The translations under genes and the position numbers were made by a program. Shown here piece by piece: positions 12,700 through 25,283 of a stretch of DNA of 64,000 bases. Source of the stretch: Typhlomys cinereus (lineage: Eukaryota; Chordata; Mammalia; Rodentia; Platacanthomyidae); NCBI GenBank assembly GCA_023101885.1, contig JALPQD010000137.1, positions 806,001-870,000 on the forward strand, read 5' to 3'. Within the stretch, counting starts at the first letter, position 1. Each line of letters opens with the position of its first letter. Below the pieces are notes generated by a model. The model did not search any database and was not told the DNA's origin. It saw only the letters and a list, made by a program, of their open reading frames with translations.

Positions 12700-14365
12700 G
12701 TGTTCCTTCCAATTTAAAACTTGTACATATTCTGTACATGGTTCCTTTGGTGGACATGTGCTTTTCACATATTTTCACTCTGACTTGCCTTTCTGTTTTC
12801 TCTAAAATGTCTTTTAAAGAGCAAGCATTTAAGCTCAGCAATTTTTATCTTTTACACTTCATTTTTTTGTATTTTAAAAAGTTCTCCTAAATCCAATCAC
12901 ACTAAGTTTTCCCACTTGTTTTTTCAGAAGTCTTATGGTTTAGCTGTCATATTAGACCCATGAGGCATTATAATTAAATCTTTAAATGTTACAAAGTATA
13001 ATGGAGTTTCTTCTTTTTTTAAATGTGGATATCTGCTTGTTCCACATTGAAGACTTCTAAAGAGAAGAAATAATGTGGCCTGATTTTCATTTTAAGCTGG
13101 GTCATCCTGTCTGTTGTTTAAATGATAAAGTGAATCTCCTTAGTGAGAAAAAGAAAGCTGTTGGGACCTAGTTTGGGCCAGCTCCAGTTCGGTTAGAACT
13201 TCCTCAGACTTCCAAACACCCACTTGCTTTATGCCTAACCATCTCTTTTTTCCATCTCGATTATTCCTTCCTGGATTAAAGGAGAGAAAATATGAAGGTG
13301 ACAGAGAAGGACTGCTGAATGAGGGAAGAAAAAGGGGGTGAGGGGATTCAGGATAAAAGAGATGAACTAGTTTAGAAAAGAGAACTACACATCTGTTTCA
13401 ATATTCACCTCTTCTTCATCTCTCCAGCTTCAGAAATGGTGACTCCCACAGCAGCACCTTGGACTTCAAGGGAGTCCCATGTCACCTTTCACATGTGGCA
13501 TTCGGAATTTTGAATGTTTGCAGCTTCATGAGAAACTCTAGTAGCTGATATTACCTGAACTAAATTGACTTCTCCAATAACTATCTGCATATATAAGTAG
13601 AACTTATGAGGAAACTTATTAGTTGCTGCATGAGAAATAAACAGATTCTAAAGGAAAAAAAAAAAAAGAAGAACCACTCTAAATTGTCCCTCTTTACAGA
13701 TGTTGCTAACCAGTTTAAATGACAAGTGAATTATGCAACACCAGAGGTCAGGGTAAGCTGTGCTGTGTATTCCTTCTGCAGAATAAAGAGAACATGGCTT
13801 CAGTGACTGCTATATGTGGAGCCAATAGACAATAAAGTAGCTTTACCCATGTCCTTCTAACACTCAAGCAACAACCTCAAAGATCATCTAAAGCATGTTC
13901 TTTCATTCTTATACTTTAGAAGCAACGAAGAGAGGATTTTAATGTGCCGCAACCATGTGCTTTGAACTGCAGACTACACTTACGGCCTCTTAGGAGTCAA
14001 GAGTTTTCTATGTGCAGTGTCAGCTCTGGATGGCATATCCAGAAGTTTTACATCATAGAAACAAAGGATTAAGAAAGCACAGTGAAAGAAGAAAACCAAA
14101 AACTTTCTGGCTTCTTTAGCCACAAGAGGCAATTGGTATATGAGCTATTTGACAGCAGTTGACAAAGCAGAAGTCATATTTCCATGTACAGAACTAGTCT
14201 CCTGACCCTGCTGGATACTAGTGCAAAGGCAGCAGTGTGGATGTGAGTGGTCCTCCTCTAAATTCCCTAGTTACTACTCTGGCACACCACCTACATGAAA
14301 GCACGACTGGCAAGTTGTGCAGAAGTGCTGCAAAGGAAATGACTACTTGTGGATTCTAGAGAGAT
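12700..14365. other. Intronic sequence with no recognised feature
   Basis: Mixed-composition single-copy-looking DNA with a 13-base A run near 13653. No exon or named repeat was recognised. Confidence 0.45.
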
Positions 14366-14374
14366 GAACACACA

Positions 14375-14700
14375 GGGCTGAGGAAGCAGCTCATTTGATA
14401 AACAGCTCGCCTTGTAAGTACAAGGATCAGGCCTTGGGGTTTGGTTGATACCCATAACCTAGATTTAAAAATCCAGGTGTGTGGCTTATGCATATAATCC
14501 CAGTATTGAGATAGTGGAGACAGAAAGATTCCTGGGGTTCTCTGGATGGTCAGTCAGCTTGGCCTGCTAGGTACTTAGAGATCACTGAGAGACCTTATCT
14601 CAAAAAAAAAAAAAATACAGAGCAGCTCCTAATGAAAAAGACCTGAGACTGTCCTCTGACTTCCATACACACATTGATATACATGAACTCATACTCTCAC
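14375..14700 (+). mobile_element. B4-type SINE (tRNA-like head plus B1-like body)
   Basis: It starts with a tRNA/ID-like head (AGGGCTGAGGAAGCAGCTCA.. GGATCAGGCC) and passes into a B1-like body (GTGTGGCTTATGCATATAATC, GAGAGACCTTATCTCAAAAA). It ends with CTGTCCTCTGACTTCCATAC before an AC microsatellite. The order matches the rodent B4 fusion SINE. Confidence 0.75.
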
Positions 14701-14707
14701 ACACTTG

Positions 14708-14710
<3 letters not shown>

Positions 14711-14746
<36 letters not shown>
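14711..14746. repeat. (AC)n microsatellite
   Basis: About 17 to 18 uninterrupted AC units at the tail of the B4-type SINE. Confidence 0.9.
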
Positions 14747-14747
<1 letters not shown>

Positions 14748-15419
14748 GAAAGTGTAAAGGTCATTTGGTATCAAAAGGAGAACTCATACTAGGCTGACTT
14801 TTGTTAGAACAGAATTAGTTTTGATTTTGCTCAGTACTTAAAGGACTCACAAAGCAGCCAGCCTTATCCACTACTCTGTGGATGTAGCCACAAGGAATTC
14901 ACTCTGAAGAGCATTCTAGAGGCTCAAAGAATTCTGGTTAGTATCTGATCCGTGGCCCACATGGGGAATGGCAGAAAATAGCCAGATAAGCCTCCTCTTC
15001 TCCTACTTTACAGCAAAGCACATTATAATCTGATAAAAGCTCCTCTGTGAACCCTACTTTATTTCTTCCTATAACACTGAATCATTAGAATTATCTCTAG
15101 ATAGAACCATAAACCATGGCTTGTAACTACAAATGTATGCAAGAACGTTTTATTGAGTGGTTTCTTAGGAAAGGGGATTTTCCATTTCAAACTTTCTCAG
15201 GATATTATGGATATCATTCTATTTTTTGTTCCTATGTCCTATGGATTTCCATGTTTTCTAAGGAGTGTTTTAAGTAGTTTTTTTTTTTCATTTCAAGAGT
15301 GAGTGAGAGCCAGAGAAGCACAGCCATGTCTGGAATCATGTTTGAATCTAGGTGCATGAGGCCAGGTGGCCTCTTTGAAGCAAATAATAACTGGACTTCA
15401 GATTTCCAACTTTGAAAAA

Positions 15420-15453
15420 AATTATTTATTTATTTATTTATTCATTTTACTTA

Positions 15454-15496
<43 letters not shown>

Positions 15497-15500
15497 TGCG
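15420..15500. repeat. (TTTA)n and (TG)n compound microsatellite
   Basis: Five or more TTTA units (15421-15442) are followed by TG repeats with a CGCGCG core (15455-15500). This is the tail of the antisense SINE that follows. Confidence 0.85.
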
Positions 15501-15729
15501 CATCAGAGGGCACTGTATGTCCCTGTGGAGGACCAAGGGTGACTTTGGGAATCATCCTAGATTGCGTCTACCGCCTTGATTTGCTCTGGTATTTCCTCTA
15601 CCCACCAGGACCTGAAGTGCAGGCCTTTACTGTTTCTGCCTGGCATTTTTACACAGGACCTGGGATCTGAACTCAGGACCTCCTGCTTGTGAGACAGGGT
15701 CTTAACCCCTGAACCATTTCTCTAGCCCT
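15501..15729 (-). mobile_element. tRNA-headed B2-like SINE, antisense
   Basis: Read on the minus strand it starts GGGCTAGAGAAATGGTTCAG (A-box region of a tRNA-like pol III promoter) and has GAGTTCAGATCCC (B-box). The body passes through CTTCAGGTCCTGG and ends at the TG/CA tail. The same body occurs at 26470, 42737, 41950 and 60190. The head resembles muroid B2, but the body after about 80 bases is different. Confidence 0.8.
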
Positions 15730-15880
15730 CTGTTTCCAATATTAAGTCATGACTCTGATAATGAAGCATAAGCAGTTCTTGATAAATGGAAACACATGTA
15801 CATCTAAATATATTAATTTTTCATAGAAAAAGGAAGATACTTAAGAGTTTTGACAAACAAGTTTTTTTTTTTAAAGAGTG

Positions 15881-15975
15881 AATGGTGGTGTGCAACCACA
15901 CTTAGAGTTTGAGAGTACCTTCCAGAGAGGGTGTGATGGTGAAGACCTGGTCTATAGAGCAAGAGACCTAAAGCA
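15881..15975 (+). mobile_element. B1 SINE fragment
   Basis: AATGGTGGTGTGCAACCACA and GATGGTGAAGACCTGGTC follow a B1-like order. It is short and diverged. Confidence 0.4.
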
Positions 15976-16539
15976 CTGATTCTTCAGCACAGGGTTAGCA
16001 GTGGCAGAAAACCCCACTGATGTCCTCAATATATTCTACTCAGCAAAGAGGAAAACAAAACAGTAATAGTCACCATCTGTATTTGGGAACTTCTAACCAT
16101 ATAGAGGATCTCTTAAAGCACTACATTTGTAATTGTTTTCTTCCATTCAATTGAGCAGTTACTGAAAAATAATTATATGAAGATGATAAATAATTATCCT
16201 GCAGGTAACCCAGAAGAAGCAAATCTACATCCTTCTTAGAGGAAAAAAAAATAGCACATGGAAGTCAGTCTTAAAAACTAAACATGATCATGTATACAGA
16301 AATGACCAAAGTCATAAAGAAAAATCACCATGGATAGAAGTCAGCAGAAATATGAGTCTAAGATGCCAACATGAGACCAGAAAACGGGTCTGCAGAAATT
16401 AGCTAGAATCCATACAGAGTCACAGACTGAGAGAGACCCAAAAAGGGAGTTATGTCACATTGTTGACTGTGTTCTCACATGTCTGTGTGACATTGTTTCA
16501 GCAACACAGTGAGGGTTCCCCAAGGAAAAGGAAGAATGG

Positions 16540-17450
16540 GAAAGAGGCCTATTGGCAGACACACGCTCCCAAAAGGATGAGAGCCATTGCTATACTGCCA
16601 TTAGGGGAACTCCTATGCCAACAAGGTTAATATACAGATTTCTAAGCCAAAATCTAAAGAGCAGTAAAAGTGAACCTCAAAACCAAATAGAATTTAAAAA
16701 TATCGACCAGAAAAGATTGATAATGGTTAGACACAACAGTTAGACTTAGTCCTGAATTTTCACAGTAGAAGCCAGAAGACTAAAAAAATCAACATCTTCA
16801 ACGTGTTTTCAGCCTAATATTAAATTGCCGAGAAAACTAGCTGTCAAGAAAAAGTCATGTTTTGGAAACCAAAACAGTGTGTTCGATACATCATTATTGA
16901 AAGAATGAAAAGGCCTACTTCAAAAGGGAGAAGACTCCAGGGGGCAAGGCTGATGTGCAAAGAGGAATGGTAAGAAAACAAATTGTTAAAAACTTGGGTA
17001 AATGTAAGCACATACAGGCTATAAAACATTAAAATTAATATGTAACTTGTGGGATCAACAAGTAAAAGTGAAAACAGAACAGGAAACCGTATAAAAATTC
17101 CAAGAGAGAAAGAAAGGCCAAACTGGTTTCACTTGCTTCTATGGCTTGGGAAACAAAATTACAAACAAAACTGCTAGATTTTTGCAGTGTGTTCATGATG
17201 AGACCAGAGTGCATGATTTTCAAATCAATACAAGAAATATGGGCTGAAAATGTATCCCAACTTGATAAGAAAAAAAGTCAGTAAAAACAATTCAAATACA
17301 AAATACAAAAGAAGGTGATCTCAATATGCTAGTAACAGCAATGAATGCAAATGTGCTAAAATTTCAGTTACAATTCAGATTGTATCAAAACAAAGCCCAG
17401 CTATTTCTTAGGACAGCACACACATAGAGCATAAAGACATAGGCGCTTGA
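16540..17450 (+). mobile_element. Ancient L1 (L1M-type) 3' relic
   Basis: Successive phrases fit the region around the end of ORF2-derived and 3' untranslated sequence of old mammalian L1 elements. They are AGTAGAAGCCAGAAGAC, a decayed TTTCAGCC block, ATGTAAGCACATACAGG, GTGGGATCAACAAGTAAAAG, then GAATGCAAATGTGCTAAAAT and ACAAAGCCCAGCTATTTC. All frames are broken. The boundaries are approximate. Confidence 0.6.
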
Positions 17451-17484
17451 AATTGAAAAGGCATATCAAGAAAATGATGGTAAA

Positions 17485-17585
17485 TACCGTGCTGGCTTTG
17501 TGCTAGATGTTGTTTTAGGAATGGGGAATACAAACTTCTGCCCTATAGGAGTTTTCACTGTGGAGGTAGAAGAGACAGATAATAT
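17485..17585 (+). mobile_element. L2 LINE 3' relic
   Basis: TTTGTGCTAGATGTTGTTTT, GGAATGGGGAATACAAAC, CTGCCCTATAGGAG and AGAGACAGATAAT match the L2 order GTGCCAGGCACTG..GGGGATACA..CTGCCCTCATGGAG..AGACAGACAAT. It ends next to a short CA repeat at 17592-17608. Confidence 0.6.
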
Positions 17586-17659
17586 GAGTGTACACACACA
17601 CACACACCTTTTCTATACAGAAGTAAATAAGGGATGGAATGTTATCGTTAAGTATAAGT

Positions 17660-18090
17660 GTCAACTTGATGGTTGCAGGCTCCAGCTCTGGGCACATTTG
17701 TAGATAACTGGTAGTTGGGTCAAGCCCGGAGTGAACCTGCAGGAGATTATCTAGTTGATGGGGAGGGCCAATCCCATGGTGAGTGGGACTAGTTCCCAGG
17801 CAAGTGAATAAAATGGAGGGAATTATTTGAAAAAGTGGCCATCCTTGTATATGCTTGGTCAGACAGGCTGGTCTGGCAAGTGAGGATTGTCCCTCTCTGG
17901 GCTATTCCACGGATATAATGTAGCCAGTTCCCTTGGCCCTTAGTTTGATGTGAGTTCTCTTGCCAAATTGGACCAAGAACTGCAAATAGACAGACAATCA
18001 TAAGAGAAAATAAGCCTGATTCCCTTAAGTCATTTGATACTGATTTTATCATTAACCATGCAGGGGAACTGTAAACAGACACAGTCCAGA
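17660..18090 (+). mobile_element. Interspersed repeat of the GTCAACTTGA-ended family
   Basis: It begins GTGTCAACTTGATGG, carries GATGGGGAGGGCCAATCCCA, then CTGGGCTATTCCAC, and ends after AGAAAATAAGCCTGATTCCC and TTTATCATTAACC. This matches a common mammalian/rodent interspersed repeat whose ends read GTCAACTTGAC... and ...AATAAACC..TTATCACAGCAA. I do not assign its class. Other copies lie at 61650, 38410 (antisense) and 19975 (antisense). Confidence 0.6.
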
Positions 18091-18099
18091 ATGCTGGGA

Positions 18100-19970
18100 A
18101 AAATCAGGAACCTGAGACAGCTATTCACACTACACATGCAGTGAAGAGCAGAGTGATGAATACATATTAGTGTTCAGCCTGCATTCTCATTTCATAATGT
18201 CCTGGATCCCCCACCCAGGAATGGTGGGGGATTTACATTTGCTTATTAAGATGACACTTCCCATATCGGATCACATAATCAAGATAATCCTTTATAGACA
18301 TTCTCAGAAAGTAACCTTAATAAAATAATCCCTCAAAGGTGTTCCCAAAGGGGTGTCTCCTATGTATGGGGTTGACAATTAACATTCAGTGTTACAGCCA
18401 GCAGTGGAGAGAGAAGCTTGGATCTTTTTTTTCTTGAGGAAGTCAATGATCAACCACAAATCCAGGAATTAAAAAAACAAAAACAAAACAGAGGAAAAGG
18501 GACTCAGAGTGTAGGCCTCAGGTGCCCTGAAGGTCTGAGAGTGGAGGTTCTTCTCTCAAATACATTCCTGGAGCTTTGTGTAACTCATGACACTAGTTAA
18601 GGAAATATTGACAGGGAGACCAGTGTTCCCAAAGTTCCACAGCTTGTGCTATCATTTCACTATTTTTTTCCAACTTTACATAGTATTTCATACCATTCTT
18701 TTCTTATAAACTTTTCTTAAAATGAAACTTCTTTTGTATAAAAGACTTGACAGTTCTATAAACCAGTTTTTCCTTAATATTCATTAATACAATAAATATA
18801 TACTCTTAGAAAAAGTAAAATGCATTTTCCTGTATAAACCATTTAGAGTAATAGATCATGGGTGACCAGACTGCTAAGTCAAACTCAACCAATAGCAATA
18901 TTTTCTTCCAGCCTTGTTAGAACAACAAGTAAAATGGCCAACATCATTTTGAGGTCAATTTTTCTTAGTTCGTCTGACAACTAATGACAAGTCATAATAT
19001 CATGACAAAATGATATGCAATGTTATATTTCTGTTATTATTATTATTTTATCATTATGGCTTGGTTTTCCTGCTTTAAAAACACACACATTTTTTTTCTG
19101 TCTGGGTAATAAAAGAGTTTCTGTTCAGGGGGTAATTTTGAACGGCTTTGCTCTATTTTGATGGGGTAAAGTTTGCAAGTTGGTTTGTGTGGGTGTGTGG
19201 TTTCTAATTATCAAAAGAGTGGAAATGAATTTACATTTGCTTATTTTAGTAAGAAATAATCTAGGTTGCTTAATGCTTTCTGTTTCATTTTGACATATTT
19301 ACCACCAGTCTGTCTTAATAGTAAGTCTGCTTTTATTGGATACAGTTGAGCATCATGAAACTGAAAAAGAAGCTTTTTGTGTATGGCACCAGATGGGTGC
19401 ATTATTAAATATATTACAGTGACTAAACTCCTGCCCCCTGGGATTTCAAAATCAACAGGAGCTTTTAATATTCTCTAAGTATGTTTTTCATTAAGGCCAT
19501 TTTTCCAGCAACCCACAAAAAGTTGTCATAGTTAAACCCTTTTTAATTCTTTTCTCCCAAATAGTGTTGCCACCAAACAGGTTTCCCATGTCACCCAGGG
19601 ATTCAGCCTCCTGTCTTCATCCAAGAAGCTATGGCTCCTTTTCCATGATGCTTCTTTACGTGATCTGAACACTTATCAGGTAAGATTTTCCCAAGTGTAC
19701 ACTGCTATTGTAAGACTGAGAAAGGCATGTTCTGTAGTGTTCAAAGATGTTTTAGAATATTTAAACACTTCTAATGATTACCAAAGGAAGGCTGGAGGAT
19801 GTTGACCAAAGAACCCATATTCAGTTCGAGATGAGACATAAGTCCAGGAGAATTAAGATACAATAGAACGATGAGCGTGAATGACAGCATGGTATTCCTA
19901 AGAATACCCCTGAAAGTGGACATTTGAATGTTCTTATCACACAATGATGATTATGTGTGCTAGCTGCAGC
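18100..19970. other. Intronic sequence, repeat-poor after about 19.15 kb
   Basis: No element was named here. Between 19150 and 19560 the text is AT-rich with homeodomain-like TAAT cores and no visible repeat. A GTAAGA donor-like site near 19680 lies on the plus strand, against the direction of the gene, and has no Par3-like coding before it. Confidence 0.4.
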
Positions 19971-19974
19971 TTAC

Positions 19975-20520
19975 TGTTGCTGAAGTAAAGGAACTTAAGG
20001 AAAGAAGGGTTTTATTCTTGTTATGATTCTTGCTTACACCTCATCAGCATTGCAGGAGAGTTCACAGCAACCTCAGGAGCGGAGGGAACTAACCACATCA
20101 TATCCATACAAAAGCTTAGAAAGGCAACATACTTCCTTGCTTGTCAGAATGTCTCCATTTCAAAGTAGGCCTAAATATGCCCATGTACTGAAGCAGCTCT
20201 CTCCATCTTTTTCAACCTCCCAGGAAGTGGTCTTACCCAGTGTGGGCTGAGTCTTTCCATACCAATGAATCTCCCACAGGATTGCTAAAGGAGTACCTTA
20301 ACTAAATAACTTCATACATATGAATTCAAGTGCTCAGCCTTCAATTTTCAAGTTGACATCTGTGTTTAACCTGCACATTCCACCTCTTGTCAACTTGACA
20401 CACAAACATTGCTATTATACATTAAATGATAAACTTTCAACCCTTATCCCTACAGATGTTAAACTCAGCTTATAAGATATATTCAGTTCAATTAAAATCA
20501 CATTTCTCAATCATACTGTG
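19975..20520 (-). mobile_element. Interspersed repeat of the GTCAACTTGA-ended family, antisense
   Basis: Phrases such as GGAAAGAAGGGTTTTATTC, then AGCACTTGAATTCATATG in reverse sense, and the sequence CTTCAATTTTCAAGTTGACA mark the antisense form of the same repeat as at 17660. It is followed by TTGTCAACTTGACACACAAA and TCAGTTCAATTAAAATCACA, phrases common beside such copies in rodents. Confidence 0.5.
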
Positions 20521-20534
20521 AAGATCAGAGCTGG

Positions 20535-20590
20535 ATTACATAGCTTTACCTTTGAGTGTCTCAATGTGGGCAAAGGTAAACCTATGTAAT
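20535..20590. repeat. 20-bp stem inverted repeat at the 5' junction of the L1 insertion
   Basis: ATTACATAGCTTTACCTTTG (20535-20554) pairs with CAAAGGTAAACCTATGTAAT (20571-20590) with one mismatch around a 16-base loop. The left stem begins exactly where the upstream target-site duplication ends. Confidence 0.85.
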
Positions 20591-21536
20591 ACAGTAATTG
20601 CAAGGATTATGAACAGGAGGGATGGGGTTGGAGGGCCACACCAGAAACAAGGAGAGAGGAGAACATGTTACAGCAGAGAAAATAGGCCTCCATCAAGGAA
20701 TGCAAGTAAGTAATGTGACACCTGGTTAAGTTCACAGACATTTGTTTCTGATCATTTACAACTGAAGGGGTATGATCTCACCAGAAGGGGAGGGCATATA
20801 GTTAAGCAGATAAAAAGTAATCATTTTGCAAATGGGTGATTGACCCCTCCCTCACTGAGGTTTCCTACTTTTATTACATCTACCCTTGGATGTGCTATTA
20901 TAACACAGGGGGTGACATACAGTGCCCAGCAGGATGGAGTGAAGGGCATTGCAGGAGCAGCAAAACTGCAAAAGAAAATCAACAAACCACAATCCAGAAC
21001 TTCAGAGACTCTATATCAACCACATAGAACTAAGCCAGCCTAATTTCTCCCCATCCTGAAGCTCAGGGACATTTGCGGAAGAGGGGGTGGTAAGATTGTA
21101 AGAGCAAAAGGATGGGAGAAGCAACAACTTGCAAGATTCTCTACACTAGTTAGGGCCGAAGCAATCATAATAGGACTTTGCATGCCCTGTGCAATGTCCA
21201 ACACACTATTGACCTTACAAAGTCTAGCATCTGCTAAAGGCACCAAGATCCTTGGAGGCAAGGGATTGACAGCCATAGTAGTGTTCCTATGCTTAAGGGA
21301 AACACAGGAAGGGGTTCAGGGAAATGCCACTGGGTCCTTGTACGTCATCAGAGAGGAGGGCCCAGAGGAGAGTCAGGAATACACAATAAAGGATTCTCTG
21401 GGAACTGGGGGGGAGGCACTGGGGGATGGGGAGGGAGCGGTGAGGGGAAGGGGAGCAGGAGGTTCGGGGGGAGGAGGAGGGAGGGAGGAAACTAGTCTAC
21501 CTAGTAAGTTTGTATGAGCGGAAATAATAAAAAAAA
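20535..21536 (+). mobile_element. 5'-truncated L1 insertion, about 1.0 kb, with perfect 14-bp target-site duplication
   Basis: Perfect direct repeats AAGATCAGAGCTGG flank the element (20521-20534 and 21537-21550). The interior has GAGGGGGTGGTAAGATTGTAAG and AAGTCTAGCATCTGC, as in rodent L1 3' untranslated regions, then a G-rich polypurine tract (about 21405-21490) and an A-rich end. The last 350 bases align with the copy at 1552-1898. A 20-bp stem hairpin sits at its very 5' end. No intact coding frame remains, and the 111-residue frame here is a G-tract translation. Confidence 0.8.
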
Positions 21537-22064
21537 AAGATCAGAGCTGGGCTTCCTCTTGATCTCTCATTTCCACCTCCTATGCATAGCTTTTCTTTCC
21601 TTCTGTAAAATCTCTTGTCCTTTACAGTTTGCACCAGACAGTCACACTTTCTTCTACCCCTTAGCTCTATCACCTTTTTAATTACTTCACTTCAGAGGGG
21701 CAGCTCCTACTTATTCCTACATCTCCCCAATCTCCATCTCATCACTCTTGTTCTCCAAGGTATGTACTTCAGGAAACCATTGGTCCACTGAAGATGGAAG
21801 GCACGTGAACAATGCCTGATCTCAACTTAGGGGTGGATACTAAATCCACACAATGAAGAAATTAGCAAGGCCCAGCCTGCCATGTATAATATAATTAAGA
21901 AACAAATATTTGCCCTGGTTTTCTTATATAGCACAGTGGCAGCCAAAGTTGACAATATTTATGATCAAATGAAATCTCCTTCACTCAACTATTGCTTTAA
22001 TAAAAAAAGAAATATCTTGAGGCTTTACAGCCAAAATATCTCTCCCCTTTCTGGTTTCATCTTT

Positions 22065-22110
22065 TACATTTATTTATTTATTTGTTTGTTTATTTATTCA
22101 TTTATTTCAT
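22065..22110. repeat. (TTTA/TTTG)n repeat
   Basis: A degenerate tetranucleotide run of TTTA and TTTG units. Confidence 0.75.
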
Positions 22111-22824
22111 TTTTTATTTTCTGCACAGAAAAGGGACAGTCAATTCACACAAGTGAGACCAATATAGTTCATCTGAAACTTAATTGGAGAAAGATACTGT
22201 ATTTAAACTTACTCATGAAATTTAGACACACAGACTTGTTTTATATGTGAACAATAAGGAACCTAATATTCCTAATTCTATTTCAGTCATCAGATTTTAG
22301 AAACTACAGTATTCAATAATCATCTGCAACACAGGAAATGACAAGATTCATATCTGGAGGATCTTAGATATATTGCTAACTTTTCTATGACTATTTCCTA
22401 ATCATGCGAAAATACAAGTCAAGGCTGGATATAGAAGGAAAGGTTTATGTTTCTTACATTCGATGCTATGATTCTTCAATATAACAAATGATGAAAATTT
22501 AAAAGATCCTCAGCAAAGATGTTTGTTCAAAAAAGTAGCTATGTTATCTTCCTTTAAAAAATTGATGAAGGAAGAATCAGGGGTCAAGTCTATCAGTGAA
22601 TAATCCTGAAATTTCATTTCTCCCATCTACAGTAACCACAAAACCCAGCAGTTAGAAGACTCAAACATAGGACACTGGCAAATAAAATTATATATTGCAA
22701 CTTTGTCATTCTATAAAATATGGGCTAAGACAAAATGTACAAAATGTCATTGACTAACATGCTGATGTACAGTGAAATGATAGTTCAATCTCCTTATGCT
22801 TTTAATTTATTTCTACGTTTTTAA

Positions 22825-22975
22825 AAAAATCTGAGACAAGATTTCATTATATAGTACAGACTTGTCTGAAACAAACTTACTGTCTAACCCAAGGTGGGTT
22901 TGAAGTCCTGATTTTTCTGCCTCTGCTTCCTTAGTGCTGGGGTCATAGGCATGCAAGACCACACCCAACTCTCAC
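22825..22975 (-). mobile_element. B1 SINE, antisense
   Basis: CTGAGACAAGATTTCATTATATAG, GCCTCTGCTTCCTTAGTGCTGG and GGCATGCAAGACCACACCCA occur in the order of a reversed B1 element. Confidence 0.75.
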
Positions 22976-22979
22976 TCTA

Positions 22980-25045
22980 TCTCCTTTTACAAAGATCCAG
23001 AAGTGTTTTGGGCCACAATTGAAAAAGTCTAAGTTCTGACATTTATAAACATTGTATTTAGAACAGAGAGTATGGTCTGCAAAAGTAATAACTTGCACAA
23101 TGTATTCTTAGTCTTGCTACAAAGACAAACACCACTTTTACCTTGATATAATGTATAGACAACATTGAGTATTTTCTGTCTTACACAGCAACTTGGCCCA
23201 TTCAGTCATGCGAAATACAAATACACATGCAAACATTTATGAAGGGGGAGCAAAGGCACAATGATCAGATTTAAGTGCCCATTTTATATCTGCTCAATTT
23301 CTGCAGTCAAGTATTTGTGTTTCTTGTGCAGTTAGCTAAGTTTATGAAAGTTAAGTAAGAATATCAGACATCTTGCTGGACATCAGTCATACAGAATGGA
23401 ATAGAAGGAAGGTCTGTGACTTATTCTTATATTCATAGTTCTGGAGGCCTTAGAAAATTAGGAACCCACTAGGAGAATATGAATTGCCCCAAAGCATATT
23501 ATCTGCATTTATACTTTAAGCCCTTACTGACCAGCTGAAAGATCAAGTATTTGAGTGCCCTAAACTTTAGTTTCTTCATTAGTAAACTATTAGAATGTCA
23601 ATCAAATTTGCTGACTGCAAGGCACTTTGTATATAGAGATCCCCCTCAATTGCTAATGAGCACATGTTCATTAATTAATAAACTTGTTTCAGAAAAGGTC
23701 CAAGCTTCCTGCCAGCCATTACATTCACACACTTGGCCTGTTTTACAGCTATATAGACAGGTGTTTGAGAATATAAGGAATTAAAACAGAAATAGGAAAG
23801 CTTTTTAGTCCATTTTGCTAATTAATATGTCAGAGCTCATAAAGAAGAACTCACTGGCTTTCTCAGTACTGCATCATCTTAAAGAGCCGGGTCAGCAGAG
23901 ATCCCTGCAGACAGTCAATACATACTAAACAGTTCCAGGCAGTAAATCAAAACAACAAAAAAGAAGATGACACAGTAAGGGAAAAAATAAAATTTACAAG
24001 GTTTTTCTGACTGACTGCAAAGAAGCATTAGACTAGGGGGGTTGTGATCTCAGTTCAGTGTCTAGGAAGGAAAAATTCCTGAGACATCCTTCCCTACTCT
24101 CAGAATAACCAAAATTAAAGCAAATTTTAAAAATAGCAGATGCCAAATTGATTTCATTTCCTCTGAATTCTAATGTTCCCTGAGAATACTGAAGGCATTT
24201 AAAAAACTTGTCTTATTATTTAAATATATTTTTAAAGTTCTGTGTCTCCTGCATTTCCAGAGTTTGGATTCAGTTCAGTTTGAGAGGAGTGAAACAGGTT
24301 TAAAACTTCTTTTGTTATTTCAAGGTTCACCAGAATTTGTGATTTTTCTCAAATGAATTGAATGAAAAATAATTTATTTCTAACTTCTTTGGATGGATTT
24401 CACATTCCATAGCCATAGAAACCTCTCATATATTGAGGAGAGCCCCACTGAGTGGCATATGATGAGCTATTAGGGGCAGCTACTGCAGTGGATAGTTTGT
24501 TAGAGGAATCACAAAATAATGCATTGATTTCATAAGGGGTGAGGAGAACCCACATTTGAGGCCAAAAGTGATATAAAGATTTACCCTACCTGGGACCTTT
24601 GATTTGGTCTGCATTATGAGGCACTAACCACTTTAAAGATTAAGCCAAGGAAAAGTGCCAGAAATTTTGTCAAAAAATTGGGACGAACCCAAGCCAGACC
24701 AACAGATGGAGACTGGCAGAAAATGCCTCACCATGGACTAAGTAGCTGACTCAGAGGAAATATGAGCATAAATGAATTTATTAAAATGTTCGCATCCTCC
24801 CAAATAAGATGGATGATGGATTTGGGTCAGCATATATAGTGTAATTTTTTTAACTTCCTGATAATCTTGGACTGTGTTAAAGCTGCCTACATTTAAACAA
24901 TTAAAGAAAAAGAGAGAGCTACCCTTTCTTTTTGGATGCTATTACTTAAACATTCTGAAGCAAGGATTTGAGGATAGAGAAAGATACTGCAGCTAAAGTC
25001 AAAGTGATGAGCTCCTTGGGCACTGACAAAACAAGGATGATCATA
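22980..25045. other. Intronic sequence with no recognised feature
   Basis: Mixed AT-rich sequence. No splice-bounded coding segment or repeat was named. The piece at 24400-24780 could be an unrecognised LTR-type element but carries no diagnostic end. Confidence 0.4.
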
Positions 25046-25048
25046 GAG

Positions 25049-25283
25049 CTCTGGAAAGAAAGAAAGGAAAGGATGGAAGGAAGGAAGGAAGGAAGGAAGG
25101 AAGGAAGGAAGGAAGGAAGGAAGGAAGGAAGGAAGGAAGGAAGACAGGAAGACAGGAAAGAAGGAAGATAGGAAGGAAGGAAGGAAGACAGGAAGGAAGG
25201 AAGGAAGGAAGGAAGGAAGGAAGGAAGGAAGGAAGGAAGGAAGGAAGGAAGGAAGGAAGGAAGCAAGGAAGGAAGGAAGGAAG
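25049..25283 (+). repeat. (GGAA)n array 1, about 235 bp
   Basis: Long tetranucleotide runs are interrupted by GACAGGAA and GATAGGAA variants in the middle. Translation in any frame gives KEGR or LPSF repeats, so the 148- and 106-residue minus-strand frames here are not genes. Confidence 0.95.

Noticed and set aside
19562..19690. Segment ending in a CAGGTAAGA donor-like site on the plus strand
   Set aside because: Wrong strand for the gene, no family-like coding and no convincing acceptor.
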